NCBI GenBank assembly: GCA_022843325.1
Contig: JALHNV010000021.1
Coordinates: 1 to 44,505, forward strand
Length of the DNA: 44,505 nucleotides
Origin: Pseudolabrys sp.
GTDB taxonomy: Bacteria > Pseudomonadota > Alphaproteobacteria > Rhizobiales > Xanthobacteraceae
Direction: 5' to 3'
Of this stretch, positions 16,930 through 25,147 are shown in pieces. The notes below the pieces were generated by a model. The model did not search any database, had not been told where the DNA came from, and saw only the letters and a list, made by a program, of their open reading frames with translations. The translations under genes were made by a program, and so were the position numbers. The stretch's first letter is position 1. Each line of letters starts with the position of its first letter.

Positions 16930-17556
16930 CTAGAAGTGGTAGTTGAGGCCCAGCCGCAGAATGTTGCTGTCGAAGCCATTGTTCTGGCCGGTGGCGATAT
17001 AGTTCCGGCTGCCGAGATCCATGTAGAGGTACTCGACCTTGGCCGACCAGTTCGGCGTGAAGCCCACCTCCATACCGAGGCCGAGCGTCCAGCCAGCCTG
17101 CGTCTTGGTCTCGGAAAGTCCGGCAATCGTTCCGGTGACATTGCCGAATGCCAAACCGCCGGTGCCGTAGAACAGCACGTTGTTCATCGCATAGCCGATG
17201 CGACCGCGTAACGAACCGAACCACGGATTGGAAAACTGGTAGGGCGCGAAGGTCGACTCCGCGGACGAGAGGTTAAGATCCGCCTCGCCGCCGAACACCA
17301 AAGCGCCGCGCTGCCAGTTGTAGCCGCCCTGCAAGCCGCCGCCGATGCCGCTCGGCTTGGAGCCGCTGTTGCTCACATCGCCCCAGTTGTAGCCGAGGTT
17401 AATGCCGGCGTAGGGGCCGGCCCAGTTATAGAGACCGCCCTGAGCGGGCGCCGCGTAATACGGGGCAGGTCCACCCTGCCGGAAATCGGCCGCGGTCGCC
17501 GCACCAGCGACAACCGCCATGCTCGCCACAGTCATGGCCATGATCGCTTTATTCAT
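16930..17556 (-). CDS. Omp31/Omp25-like outer-membrane beta-barrel protein, paralog 3
   Basis: 208 residues, more diverged than paralogs 1 and 2. Signal peptide MNKAIMAMTVASMAVVAGAATAA, then YNWAGPYAGINLGYNWGDV, LQGGYNWQRGALVFGGEADL, PWFGSLRGRIGYAMN, GWTLGLGMEVGFTPNWSAKV, EYLYMDLG and LRLGLNYHF at the C-terminus. ATG 17556 follows GGAGG. It has no loop Cys pair, unlike the other two. Gene order suggests an older duplication. The 276-base gap upstream is AT-rich and should hold its promoter. Confidence 0.94.
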   Translation of the reverse strand: MNKAIMAMTVASMAVVAGAATAADFRQGGPAPYYAAPAQGGLYNWAGPYAGINLGYNWGDVSNSGSKPSGIGGGLQGGYNWQRGALVFGGEADLNLSSAESTFAPYQFSNPWFGSLRGRIGYAMNNVLFYGTGGLAFGNVTGTIAGLSETKTQAGWTLGLGMEVGFTPNWSAKVEYLYMDLGSRNYIATGQNNGFDSNILRLGLNYHF

Positions 17557-17832
17557 CGGTATCCTCCACTTGATCCCGCTCCGGCCTTCGCCAGCCGCGA
17601 AAGCGTGACATTTTAGTGGAAGCTTTATCGCGCCCTTTACGTTAAACGGATATGAATGCGTAAGTATTCGAACGTGGTCAGGCTTCGTTACGCTTAAGGA
17701 AGTCTTATGGCACCGGGGCTTTTGCTACTTTCATTTACCATGTCCCCTCACGATGCATTCACTATAATGCCGTGACCGCGGGCCAGACCTGCAATGACAG
17801 ACGCCATTGTGGCGTGAACAGTCCGGCGAAAT

Positions 17833-18612
17833 ATGGCTATGGCAGATAACGACACTTACCCGCCGCCGCGCACGGCGCTGATCACCGGCGCGGGCCGCCG
17901 CATCGGCCGCGCCATAGCGTCGGCGCTTGCCGATGCCGGTTATGGCGTGGTGTTGCATGCCCATCGATCGCGCGCCGAGGCCGAGCAGTTGGCGGCCGAA
18001 ATCATCGCAACCGGCGGCCGCGCCAGCGTCGTGCTCGCCGACCTTGCCGATGCCGAGGCTGTGCGCGGCGTGGTGCCGGCGGCGGCCGCGCTGGGGCCGC
18101 TGACGCTCCTGGTGAACAGCGCCAGCGAATTCAATTTCGACGAGATCGCCACCCTGCAACGTGACAGCTTCGATCGCGCGATGGCGGTCAATCTGGCGGC
18201 GCCCTTGTTTCTCGCGCAGGCCTTTGCGGCCCAGGCGCCGGAGGGGGCCGATGCCTCGATCGTCAACGTGGTCGACCAGCGCGTGCTCAAGCCGACGCCG
18301 CGCTTCCTCTCTTATGCGCTGAGCAAAAGCGCGCTGCACAACGCGACGACCATGCTGGCGCAAGGGCTGGCCCCCAGGCTGCGGGTGAATGCCGTGGCGC
18401 CAGGGCCGACGCTGCCGAGCCCGCGGCAGACCGACGCGCAGTTTGCCGCCCAGGCCGCGACTTTGCCGTTGCTGCAGGGGCCATCGCCGGACGATGTTGC
18501 CGCGGCCGTGCTGTATCTGGCGCAGGCCCGCAGCGTCACCGGCGTCACCATCCCTGTCGACGGCGGCCAGCATATCGCCTGGCGCACCGCCGACAGCGAT
18601 GTGGCGGAATAG
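17833..18612 (+). CDS. SDR family oxidoreductase, pteridine reductase (PTR1/FolM)-like
   Basis: NADPH-dependent Rossmann enzyme of 259 residues. The nucleotide site is TGAGRRIG (18-25), followed by HAHRS, which suits the NADPH phosphate. The active site follows pteridine reductases rather than classical SDRs: Asp148 in NVVDQRV takes the place of Ser, with Tyr161 and Lys165 (YALSK) at the PTR1 spacing of 13 and 4. [15 protein letters not shown] also matches FolM-type enzymes. A role in reducing dihydropterins is therefore likely. ATG 17833 or 17839. A TATAAT at 17763-17768 could be its -10, but no -35 of quality is seen. uvrC starts 23 bases after its stop. Confidence 0.87.
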   Translation: MAMADNDTYPPPRTALITGAGRRIGRAIASALADAGYGVVLHAHRSRAEAEQLAAEIIATGGRASVVLADLADAEAVRGVVPAAAALGPLTLLVNSASEFNFDEIATLQRDSFDRAMAVNLAAPLFLAQAFAAQAPEGADASIVNVVDQRVLKPTPRFLSYALSKSALHNATTMLAQGLAPRLRVNAVAPGPTLPSPRQTDAQFAAQAATLPLLQGPSPDDVAAAVLYLAQARSVTGVTIPVDGGQHIAWRTADSDVAE

Positions 18613-18635
18613 AGCCGCCGCATTATCTGTCCCCC

Positions 18636-20825
18636 ATGAACGGTCCGCCCAAAGACCTCGAACCGGCCGACGACCTCCGCGAGGAGGACGATGAATCGTC
18701 GCTGCCCGAACTGGAACTGACCGAAGCGCCAGCCGGATCGCTGACCGCGGGGCGCTCCGCGATCGCGCGCTTCGCCAAGCTGGCGCCGCGGGCGCCCGGC
18801 GTCTACCGGATGATCGACGCCAACGGCGACGTGCTCTACGTCGGCAAGGCCAAGAACATCCGGAAAAGGGTGATCTCCTACACGCGGCCGGCCGGCTACG
18901 ACAACCGCATTGCCCGCATGATCGCCGGTACGGTGACGATGGAGTTCGTCAGCACAAGGACCGAAACCGAAGCGCTGCTGCTTGAAGCCAATCTGATCAA
19001 GCGGCTGCGGCCGCGCTTCAACGTGCTGATGCGCGACGACAAGTCGTTTCCCTACATCATGATCACGTCGGATCACTGGGCGCCACAGATTCTCAAGCAC
19101 CGCGGCGCACGCACCCGGCCGGGGCACTATTACGGCCCCTTCGCCAATGCCGGCGCGGTCAACCGTACCGTCAACGCGTTGCAGCGGGCGTTTTTGTTGC
19201 GCTCCTGTTCGGACTCGTTCTTCGAGTCGCGCACGCGGCCCTGTCTGCTGCACCAGATCAAGCGCTGCGCGGCGCCCTGCACCGGCGAGATCGATTTCGC
19301 CGGCTATTCCGCGCTGGTGCGCGAGGCCAACGACTTCCTGTCCGGGCGCAGCCGTGCCGTACAGCAGGAGCTGGCGGCGGAAATGGACGCCGCGGCGTCG
19401 ACGCTCGATTTCGAGCGCGCCGCGATCTACCGCGACCGGCTGGCGGCGCTGTCGGCGATCCAGTCGCACCAGGGCATCAATCCGCGCAACGTGGAAGAGG
19501 CCGACGTCTTCGCCGTGCACCAGGCCGGCGGCTATACCTGCGTCGAGGTGTTCTTCTTCCGCACCGGGCAGAACTGGGGCAACCGCGCTTACTTCCCCAA
19601 GGCCGACCGCTCGCTGTCGGCGCCCGAGGTGTTGAGCGCCTTCATGGCGCAATTCTATGACGACAAGCCGCCGCCGCGGCTGATGCTGGTGTCGCACGAT
19701 TTCGAGGAGCGCGAATTGCTTGCTGAGGCGCTCTGCATCAAGGCCGGACGCAAGGTCGAGATCAGCATGCCGCAGCGCGGGGAGCGCAAGGAGCTGGTCG
19801 AGCATGCGCTGACCAACGCCCGCGAGGCGCTGGCGCGCAAGCTGGCCGATACCTCGTCGCAGCAGCGTCTGCTGAAGGCGCTGACAGAGACCTTCGGCCT
19901 GCCGCGCGAGCCCCGCCGCATTGAGGTCTATGACAACAGCCATATCGCCGGCAGCAACGCGGTCGGCGCCATGGTGGTCGCGGGGCCGGAAGGCTTCCGC
20001 AAGAACCAGTATCGCAAGTTCAACATCCGCTCGGCAGACCTGACGCCGGGCGATGACTACGGCATGTTGCGCGAGGTATTGCAGCGGCGCTTCAAGCGGC
20101 TGCTGAAGGAGGACCCGCGTGAGACTGTTTTACCCTCTCCCCTTGAGGGAGAGGGTGGTTATCTTTCTTCTTCACCACCCCCCTTGGGGGAGAGGTCGGC
20201 TGCCGAAGGCAGCCGGGTGGGGGGTGAGCCATTGGCGCAGAGTCTCGAAGACGCCCCCCTCCCTATTCTTCTCCCGCAAGGGGGGAGGGAAGAGGTTGTT
20301 GCCGGCGAGGCGGCCATAGCCGCCCCCGATGGAGCCGAACCCATCGACTTCGACTCCGACGACGCAACCTGGCCCGACCTGTTGCTGATCGACGGCGGGC
20401 AGGGGCAACTGAAAGTGGCGTCCGAGGTGCTTGCAGAACTGGGCCTGCATTATCTCCCCGTCGTGTCCATCGCCAAGGGAATGGACCGCGACGCCGGGCG
20501 CGAGACCTTCTTCATGCCGGGCCGCGATCCCTTCAAGCTGCCGCCGCGCGATCCGCTGCTGTATTTCGTCGAGCGCCTGCGCGACGAGGCGCATCGTTTC
20601 GCCATCGGCTCGCACCGCGCGCGGCGCAAGAAAGACATCCGCGAGGCGGGCTTGCAGGAAATCGCCGGCGTCGGGCCGACGCGCAAACGCGCGCTGCTGC
20701 GCCATTTCGGCACCCTGAAGGCAATCGAGCGCGCCAGCCTGCCGGATCTCGCCCAGGTGCCGGGAATCAGTGCGGAGACGGCGCGCAAGATTTATGAGTT
20801 CTTTCACGAGAAGGCGGCGCAGTAA
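18636..20825 (+). CDS. uvrC: UvrABC excinuclease subunit C with an in-frame repeat insertion
   Basis: Makes the 3' and 5' incisions in nucleotide excision repair. 729 residues, about 100 more than usual. GIY-YIG nuclease near 45-125 ([20 protein letters not shown]); Cys-rich CPC-like part (RRCAAPC region); UVR motif ([19 protein letters not shown]). The RNase H-like nuclease has [17 protein letters not shown] and SHRARRKK, and tandem HhH motifs lie at the C-terminus ([16 protein letters not shown]). Between residues about 497 and 577 lies a low-complexity Pro/Gly/Glu/Ser segment encoded by hairpin repeats (20131-20289) plus an acidic linker. The reading frame is unbroken and all catalytic segments are present, so it is probably functional. 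Confidence 0.96.
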   Translation: MNGPPKDLEPADDLREEDDESSLPELELTEAPAGSLTAGRSAIARFAKLAPRAPGVYRMIDANGDVLYVGKAKNIRKRVISYTRPAGYDNRIARMIAGTVTMEFVSTRTETEALLLEANLIKRLRPRFNVLMRDDKSFPYIMITSDHWAPQILKHRGARTRPGHYYGPFANAGAVNRTVNALQRAFLLRSCSDSFFESRTRPCLLHQIKRCAAPCTGEIDFAGYSALVREANDFLSGRSRAVQQELAAEMDAAASTLDFERAAIYRDRLAALSAIQSHQGINPRNVEEADVFAVHQAGGYTCVEVFFFRTGQNWGNRAYFPKADRSLSAPEVLSAFMAQFYDDKPPPRLMLVSHDFEERELLAEALCIKAGRKVEISMPQRGERKELVEHALTNAREALARKLADTSSQQRLLKALTETFGLPREPRRIEVYDNSHIAGSNAVGAMVVAGPEGFRKNQYRKFNIRSADLTPGDDYGMLREVLQRRFKRLLKEDPRETVLPSPLEGEGGYLSSSPPPLGERSAAEGSRVGGEPLAQSLEDAPLPILLPQGGREEVVAGEAAIAAPDGAEPIDFDSDDATWPDLLLIDGGQGQLKVASEVLAELGLHYLPVVSIAKGMDRDAGRETFFMPGRDPFKLPPRDPLLYFVERLRDEAHRFAIGSHRARRKKDIREAGLQEIAGVGPTRKRALLRHFGTLKAIERASLPDLAQVPGISAETARKIYEFFHEKAAQ
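20131..20289. repeat. Palindromic repeat block inside uvrC
   Basis: Several inverted repeats in a row, all in the open frame: CCCTCTCCC/GGGAGAGGG (20133-20141 with 20147-20155); CACCCCCC/GGGGGGTG (20176-20183 with 20219-20226), which encloses CGGCTGCC/GGCAGCCG with a GAA loop (20197-20215); and CCCTCCC/GGGAGGG (20257-20263 with 20283-20289). Blocks of this composition are normally intergenic in related genomes. In-frame palindromic insertions are known in Rickettsia (RPE elements). Confidence 0.85.
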
Positions 20826-20846
20826 GCGGCGACAGGGGAGTGGAGC

Positions 20847-21737
20847 ATGATCATCAACCGGCAGGAAGACGTCACCGACGTCGTCGTCGACGCCTTCAAG
20901 AACACCGAGAACCCGCGCACGCGCGAAATTCTCCAGTCGCTGGTCAAGCATCTGCATGCGTTTGCCCGCGACGTGCGGCTGACCGAGGAGGAATTCCAGG
21001 CGGCGACGCAATACATCGCCAGACTCGGTCAGCTCACCAACGCGACCCACAACGAAGTCGTGCTGATGTCGGGCTCCCTCGGCTTCTCGACGCTGATCTG
21101 TCTGCTCAACAACGGCAACAACGGCCAGACCGAGACGACGGCCAATCTGCTCGGGCCGTTCTGGCGGCTGAATTCGCCACGCACCGAGAGCGGTGGCTCC
21201 ATCGTGCGCTCGCCGACGCCGGGACCGGCGCTGTTCGTGAACTGTTGGGTCAAGGATCAGAGCGGGCAGCCGATCGCCGGCGCCGAAATCGACGTCTGGC
21301 ATTCGTCGCCGGACGGTCTCTACGAGCAGCAGGACCCCGATCAGGCGGACATGAATCTGCGTGGCAAGTTCACCACCGACGCGCAGGGCCATTTCGCCTT
21401 TCGCAGCGTCAAGCCCGCGGGCTATCCGATCCCGATCGACGGGCCGGTTGGTGATCTGGTGCGGGCGACCGGCCGCCATCACTACCGTCCCGCGCATCTG
21501 CATTTCCTGATCCTGAAGCAGGGCTTCAAGACGCTGATTTCGCAAATCTACGTCAATGACGACGAGAAGCTCGAGACGGACGTGCAGTTTGGCGTCACCC
21601 GCGCACTGGTCGGGAACTATGTCCGCCACGACGGCGGCGCACCGGCGGCGGACGTCATCGGCGCGTGGTATTCGCTGGATCAGACTTTCGTCATGGAGCC
21701 GGGCGTCAGCAAGCTGCCGAAAGCGCCAATCCAGTAG
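20847..21737 (+). CDS. Intradiol ring-cleavage dioxygenase (catechol/hydroxyquinol 1,2-dioxygenase-like)
   Basis: Fe(III) enzyme that opens catechol-type rings between the two hydroxyls; 296 residues, cytoplasmic. An N-terminal helical dimerisation domain (about 1-100) ends with TTANLLGPFWR, followed by the beta-sandwich. Predicted iron ligands are Tyr159, Tyr193, His217 and His219 (RPAHLHF), spaced as in catechol 1,2-dioxygenase. GAEIDVWHSSPDGLY and LRGKFTTDAQGHFAF are typical. It has TGGAG before ATG 20847. It sits between uvrC and pgsA, away from other ring-degradation genes, so the substrate is open; hydroxyquinol is one option. Confidence 0.92.
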   Translation: MIINRQEDVTDVVVDAFKNTENPRTREILQSLVKHLHAFARDVRLTEEEFQAATQYIARLGQLTNATHNEVVLMSGSLGFSTLICLLNNGNNGQTETTANLLGPFWRLNSPRTESGGSIVRSPTPGPALFVNCWVKDQSGQPIAGAEIDVWHSSPDGLYEQQDPDQADMNLRGKFTTDAQGHFAFRSVKPAGYPIPIDGPVGDLVRATGRHHYRPAHLHFLILKQGFKTLISQIYVNDDEKLETDVQFGVTRALVGNYVRHDGGAPAADVIGAWYSLDQTFVMEPGVSKLPKAPIQ

Positions 21738-21801
21738 ACAGCAGGAATTGTGGCGGCCGTCGCGGTTGACCTTGACGCCGCAGCGGTGTTCTTTGACCCG
21801 C

Positions 21802-22407
21802 ATGAATGCCATGGACTCCAGCCGGCTGCCGGCGCATTCGCTCGCGCTGCCCAATTTGTTGACCTACGCCCGCATTGCCGCCGTTCCGGTGGTGGTGGGC
21901 CTGTTGTATTGGGAAAACATCTTTGAAGGCGGACTGTGGCTGCGCTGGGTGGCGCTGGCGGTATTCATTGCCGCCGGCCTGACCGATATTCTCGACGGTT
22001 ATCTGGCCCGCATGTGGGGCCAGCAGTCTGCGCTTGGCCGCATGCTCGACCCGATCGCCGACAAGCTCTTGGTGGCGTCGTGCCTGCTGATGCTGGCGGC
22101 GGAGGAAACCATCCGCGGCTGGACGCTGTTCGCGGCCGTGATCATTCTGTGCCGCGAAATCCTGGTGTCGGGCCTGCGAGAGTTTCTGGCGGAGTTGCGC
22201 GTCGGCGTGCCGGTCACGAGCCTGGCGAAGTGGAAAACCGTCGGCCAGCTTGTCGCCATCGGTTTCTTGATCGCCGGTCCGGCCGGCCAGCAGGTGCTGC
22301 CTGTCACCATCGAAATCGGTATCGGCCTGCTGTGGCTATCGGCGCTGCTGACCCTCTACACCGGCTGGGACTACATGCGCGCCAGTTTGCGCTATATGGT
22401 GGACTAG
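21802..22407 (+). CDS. pgsA: CDP-diacylglycerol-glycerol-3-phosphate 3-phosphatidyltransferase
   Basis: Makes phosphatidylglycerol phosphate in the inner membrane; 201 residues. The CDP-alcohol phosphotransferase motif DG-x2-AR-x8-G-x3-D-x3-D is complete: D65-G66, A69-R70, G79, D83, D87. Four to six hydrophobic segments follow the N-terminal NLLTYARIAAVPVVVGLLY. ATG 21802 is used; ATG 21811 is equally possible, and neither has a clear Shine-Dalgarno. moaD begins one base after its stop, suggesting coupled translation. Confidence 0.94.
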   Translation: MNAMDSSRLPAHSLALPNLLTYARIAAVPVVVGLLYWENIFEGGLWLRWVALAVFIAAGLTDILDGYLARMWGQQSALGRMLDPIADKLLVASCLLMLAAEETIRGWTLFAAVIILCREILVSGLREFLAELRVGVPVTSLAKWKTVGQLVAIGFLIAGPAGQQVLPVTIEIGIGLLWLSALLTLYTGWDYMRASLRYMVD

Positions 22408-22408
22408 A

Positions 22409-22666
22409 GTGAGCATCACCCTTCGCTACTTCGCCTGGGTGCGTGAGCGGATCGGCAAGCCGGATGAAGTGGTCGATGTTCCGCCCGGCATCGGCACCGT
22501 CGGCGAACTGATGACGTGGCTGGCCTCGCGGGGCGAGGAATATGCCCACGCTTTTGAAAATCCGAAAATCATCCGCGCCGCCATCGATCGCACCCACGTC
22601 AAGGCGCACACCCCGATCGGCACCGCCCGCGAAATCGCCTTCTTCCCGCCGATGACGGGGGGGTAG
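22409..22666 (+). CDS. moaD: Molybdopterin synthase sulfur-carrier subunit
   Basis: 85-residue ubiquitin-like protein whose C-terminal Gly-Gly (FFPPMTGG) carries the thiocarboxylate donated to precursor Z in molybdenum cofactor synthesis. ITLRYFAWVRERIGKPDE is a normal MoaD start. GTG 22409 lies right behind the pgsA stop. Its partner MoaE is encoded 80 bases downstream, past a palindromic repeat. Confidence 0.95.
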   Translation: MSITLRYFAWVRERIGKPDEVVDVPPGIGTVGELMTWLASRGEEYAHAFENPKIIRAAIDRTHVKAHTPIGTAREIAFFPPMTGG

Positions 22667-22673
22667 GCCGATG

Positions 22674-22716
22674 CGTCATCCTGAGGTTCGCGCTGCTGCG
22701 CGTGCTAAGGATGACG
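22674..22716. repeat. Palindromic repeat between moaD and moaE
   Basis: CGTCATCC (22674-22681) and GGATGACG (22709-22716) are perfect 8-bp arms around a GC-rich centre. The sequence is unlike the 1831/25032 element, so it belongs to a second repeat family. Confidence 0.65.
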
Positions 22717-22746
22717 GGCACCGGCCGATGCTCTAGATTGGCTACC

Positions 22747-23235
22747 ATGACCGCAGCAACCACCGTCCGCATCCAGCGCGAGGGCTTCGACGCGGCCGCC
22801 GAAGCGGCGCGGTTGACGCGCGGCCGAACCGATATCGGCGCGCTGGTGACCTTCACCGGCATCTGCCGCGGCGCGGAAGCGGGCGAACCGATCGAGGCCC
22901 TGACGCTGGAGCATTATCCCGGCATGGCCGAAGCCGAGATCGAGCGGCATGTCGCAGAGGCGGTCGCGCGCTGGCCGCTGATGGGCGTCACGGTGATCCA
23001 CCGCTATGGCCGCATCGCGCCCGGCGAGGACATCATGATGGTGGCCGCGGCCTCGTCGCACCGGGAGGCGGCTTTTTCCGCCGCCGAGTTCCTGATGGAT
23101 TATCTGAAGACCCGCGCACCGTTCTGGAAGCAGGTCGAGAAGGCAGGCGCGACAGACTGGGTCGAGGCCAAAGCGGCCGACGATAGCGCGGCCGAGCGCT
23201 GGGTGAGGCCGGCCGGCCGCGACGCGGCCGAATAG
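22747..23235 (+). CDS. moaE: Molybdopterin synthase catalytic subunit
   Basis: Large subunit that transfers sulfur from MoaD to make molybdopterin; 162 residues. GALVTFTGICRG, LEHYPGMAE, and the catalytic Lys region YLKTRAPFWKQVEK are seen, with ASSHREAAFSAAEFLMDY in between. ATG 22747 is chosen because the family begins just before VRIQREGFD; the open frame back to 22702 runs through the repeat. The last 15 residues, rich in Ala and Asp, are variable in the family. Confidence 0.95.
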   Translation: MTAATTVRIQREGFDAAAEAARLTRGRTDIGALVTFTGICRGAEAGEPIEALTLEHYPGMAEAEIERHVAEAVARWPLMGVTVIHRYGRIAPGEDIMMVAAASSHREAAFSAAEFLMDYLKTRAPFWKQVEKAGATDWVEAKAADDSAAERWVRPAGRDAAE

Positions 23236-23286
23236 GGCGCGCCTCTCGAAGTGTGATAGGTTCCGCCGGGGTGGGCGAGGCAGAAC

Positions 23287-24240
23287 ATGATTCCGGCGCT
23301 GATGACAGCGGTGGCGATACTGGCGCTCGGCGGCGTTCCGGCGCCGGCTGCGCAGGTGTCCTATTACGATGTGACCCGGGGCGCGCATCCGCACGACGTG
23401 GCACCGGCGCCCGATGGCATCGTCTGGTACACCGCGCAGAATCAGGGCGCGGTCGGTGTTCTCGATCCCAAGACCCGCAAGGTGTCGCAGATCGCGCTCG
23501 GCGACGGCTCATCGCCGCACGGTGTCATCATCGGGCCGGATCGCGCTGCATGGGTCACCGACAGCGGCCTGAATGCGGTGGTGCGGGTCGATCCCGCCAC
23601 CAAGGGCGTGACGCTGTTCCGGCTGCCGGCGAATTTTTCCGACGCCAATCTCAACACCGCCACCTTCGACCGCAAGGGCATGCTCTGGTTCACCGGACAG
23701 AGCGGCGTCTATGGCCGCGTCGATCCGGCGACCGGCAAGGTCGAGGCCTGGAAGGCGCCGAGGGGCGCCGGTCCCTACGGCATCACGACGACGCCGAACG
23801 GCGACGTCTGGTACGCGTCCTTGGCCGGCGACCACATCGCCAAGATCGACACCGTCAGCGGCGACGCCCTGATGGTGCCGCCGCCAAAGCCCGGCGTCGG
23901 GCCGCGCCGCATCTGGTCCGACTCGAAAGGCCTCCTCTGGGTCAGTTTCTGGACCACGGGCGAAGTCGCGCGCTTCGATCCCGCCAGCAAGGTGTGGAAA
24001 GTCTGGCGCCTGCCGAACAGCAAGCACGGGTGCTACGCCGTCTATGTCGATGACGCAGACAAGGTCTGGCTCACCGACTTCAGCCAGAACGCAATCCTGC
24101 GGTTCGACCCGGCGACGGAGAAGTTCGACAGCTTCGCCAGCAACAGACGCAACGCATCGGTGCGGCAGATTCTCGGCCGGGCCGGCGAACTGTGGGGCGC
24201 CGAATCCGGCACCGACCGGCTGGTCGTGGTGCGCGAATGA
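23287..24240 (+). CDS. Exported beta-propeller protein, virginiamycin B lyase (Vgb)-like
   Basis: 317 residues with a signal peptide (MIPALMTAVAILALGGVPAPAAQ) and repeated blades of about 42 residues carrying the pattern W-Y/V/F-T...I/V-R-x-D-P (WYTAQNQGAVGVLDP, WVTDSGLNAVVRVDP, WFTGQSGVYGRVDP, WVSFWTTGEVARFDP, WLTDFSQNAILRFDP). This is the streptogramin-lyase type of propeller. True Vgb opens cyclic streptogramins, but most chromosomal homologs have no known substrate, so antibiotic resistance should not be inferred. Its stop overlaps the next start as ATGA. Confidence 0.82.
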   Translation: MIPALMTAVAILALGGVPAPAAQVSYYDVTRGAHPHDVAPAPDGIVWYTAQNQGAVGVLDPKTRKVSQIALGDGSSPHGVIIGPDRAAWVTDSGLNAVVRVDPATKGVTLFRLPANFSDANLNTATFDRKGMLWFTGQSGVYGRVDPATGKVEAWKAPRGAGPYGITTTPNGDVWYASLAGDHIAKIDTVSGDALMVPPPKPGVGPRRIWSDSKGLLWVSFWTTGEVARFDPASKVWKVWRLPNSKHGCYAVYVDDADKVWLTDFSQNAILRFDPATEKFDSFASNRRNASVRQILGRAGELWGAESGTDRLVVVRE

Positions 24241-25013
24241 GCCTGTCCCGTCGCCATGTCCTGGGATTGCTCGCCGGCAGCGTGACGCTGGTCGCCGGCG
24301 TGCGCCCGATCGGCGCCGCGCCATCGCGCATCGGCACGCTGATTGCCGCGGCGGACGTGCTGCCGATGCTGGCGCAGCGCATCGCCTTCATTTCGCACGC
24401 GCTGCTCGGCACGCCCTACCGCGGTTTCACCTTGATCGGCGGTCCGGACCAGCCGGAGCAATTCGTGACGCGCGACGACTGCTTCGACTGCGTCACGTTC
24501 TGCGAGACCGTGCTGGCGGCGGCGATGGCGCGCACGCCGGACGGCTATGAGGCCGCCTTGCGCACCATGCGCTATCGCGGCGGCCGCATCGACTGGCGCG
24601 AGCGGAATCATTATTTCTCCGAGTGGAGCGAAAACAACATCGCCAATCGGCTGGTGCGGCCGGTGTTTCTGCCGGGCAGCGTTCAGACCGACAAGCCGCT
24701 CGGCTGGATGCCGGAGCTGGGCGAGCGGCGCATGACGCTGTCGGCGGTGCCGCGCGGTAGCCTGCTGGCGCACCGCGATCGCCTCCGGACCGGCGATATC
24801 ATCGGTTTCCTGTCGGAGCGGCCGAAGCTCGACTTCTTCCACACCGGTTTTGTCGTGGTCGGCGGCGACGGCGGGCTGTGGCTGCGTCACGCGTCGAAGA
24901 GCAGACGCCGCGTGCTCGACGAACCGCTGGCGCGCTTCATCAACGTCACCGGCGTCCGGGCCGTGACGCTGTTGCGGGCCGAAGAGGGGCGGGCGGAGGA
25001 GATGGTGGCGTGA
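24237..25013 (+). CDS. DUF1460 family protein, amidase-like
   Basis: 258 residues. The N-terminus SLSRRHVLGLLAG looks like a twin-arginine-type signal. The DUF1460 core is NlpC/P60-like: the likely nucleophile is Cys85 in CFDCVTFCE, and a His occurs in FFHTGFVV. DUF1460 members studied elsewhere cut amide bonds in peptidoglycan-type substrates. Translation is coupled to the beta-propeller gene by ATGA, so the two exported products probably act in the same compartment and may share a substrate (inference). Confidence 0.85.
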   Translation: MSLSRRHVLGLLAGSVTLVAGVRPIGAAPSRIGTLIAAADVLPMLAQRIAFISHALLGTPYRGFTLIGGPDQPEQFVTRDDCFDCVTFCETVLAAAMARTPDGYEAALRTMRYRGGRIDWRERNHYFSEWSENNIANRLVRPVFLPGSVQTDKPLGWMPELGERRMTLSAVPRGSLLAHRDRLRTGDIIGFLSERPKLDFFHTGFVVVGGDGGLWLRHASKSRRRVLDEPLARFINVTGVRAVTLLRAEEGRAEEMVA

Positions 25014-25031
25014 GGGGAAGGCCTTGGAGCT

Positions 25032-25118
25032 GTCATGGCCGAGCTTGTCCCGGCCATCTCGCTTAGGCGGGCACAGTGCTCACCTAAGCGGGGTCACCGG
25101 GACAAGCCCGGTAACGAC
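25032..25118. repeat. Cloverleaf-shaped palindromic intergenic repeat, copy 2
   Basis: Begins GTCATGGCCGAGCTTGTCCC, like copy 1 at 1831. Perfect arms are GCTTGTCCCGG/CCGGGACAAGC (25043-25053 with 25097-25107) and CGCTTAGG/CCTAAGCG (25060-25067 with 25083-25090). It fills the gap between two converging genes and may terminate both. Confidence 0.78.
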
Positions 25119-25147
25119 AAACCGACGTCATGGGTCGACGCGCAAGC

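Noticed and set aside
18312..19943. Minus-strand frame of 543 codons opposite the SDR and uvrC genes
   Set aside because: Shadow of two well-recognised genes; biased composition.
20112..20380. uvrC as a pseudogene broken by the repeat
   Set aside because: The frame is intact and the RNase H-like and HhH parts downstream are complete.
20172..21854. Minus-strand frame of 560 codons opposite uvrC and the dioxygenase gene
   Set aside because: Crosses two real genes and the gap between them; no domain.
23287..24240. Streptogramin resistance gene
   Set aside because: Only the propeller fold is supported; chromosomal homologs are widespread and no resistance context is present.
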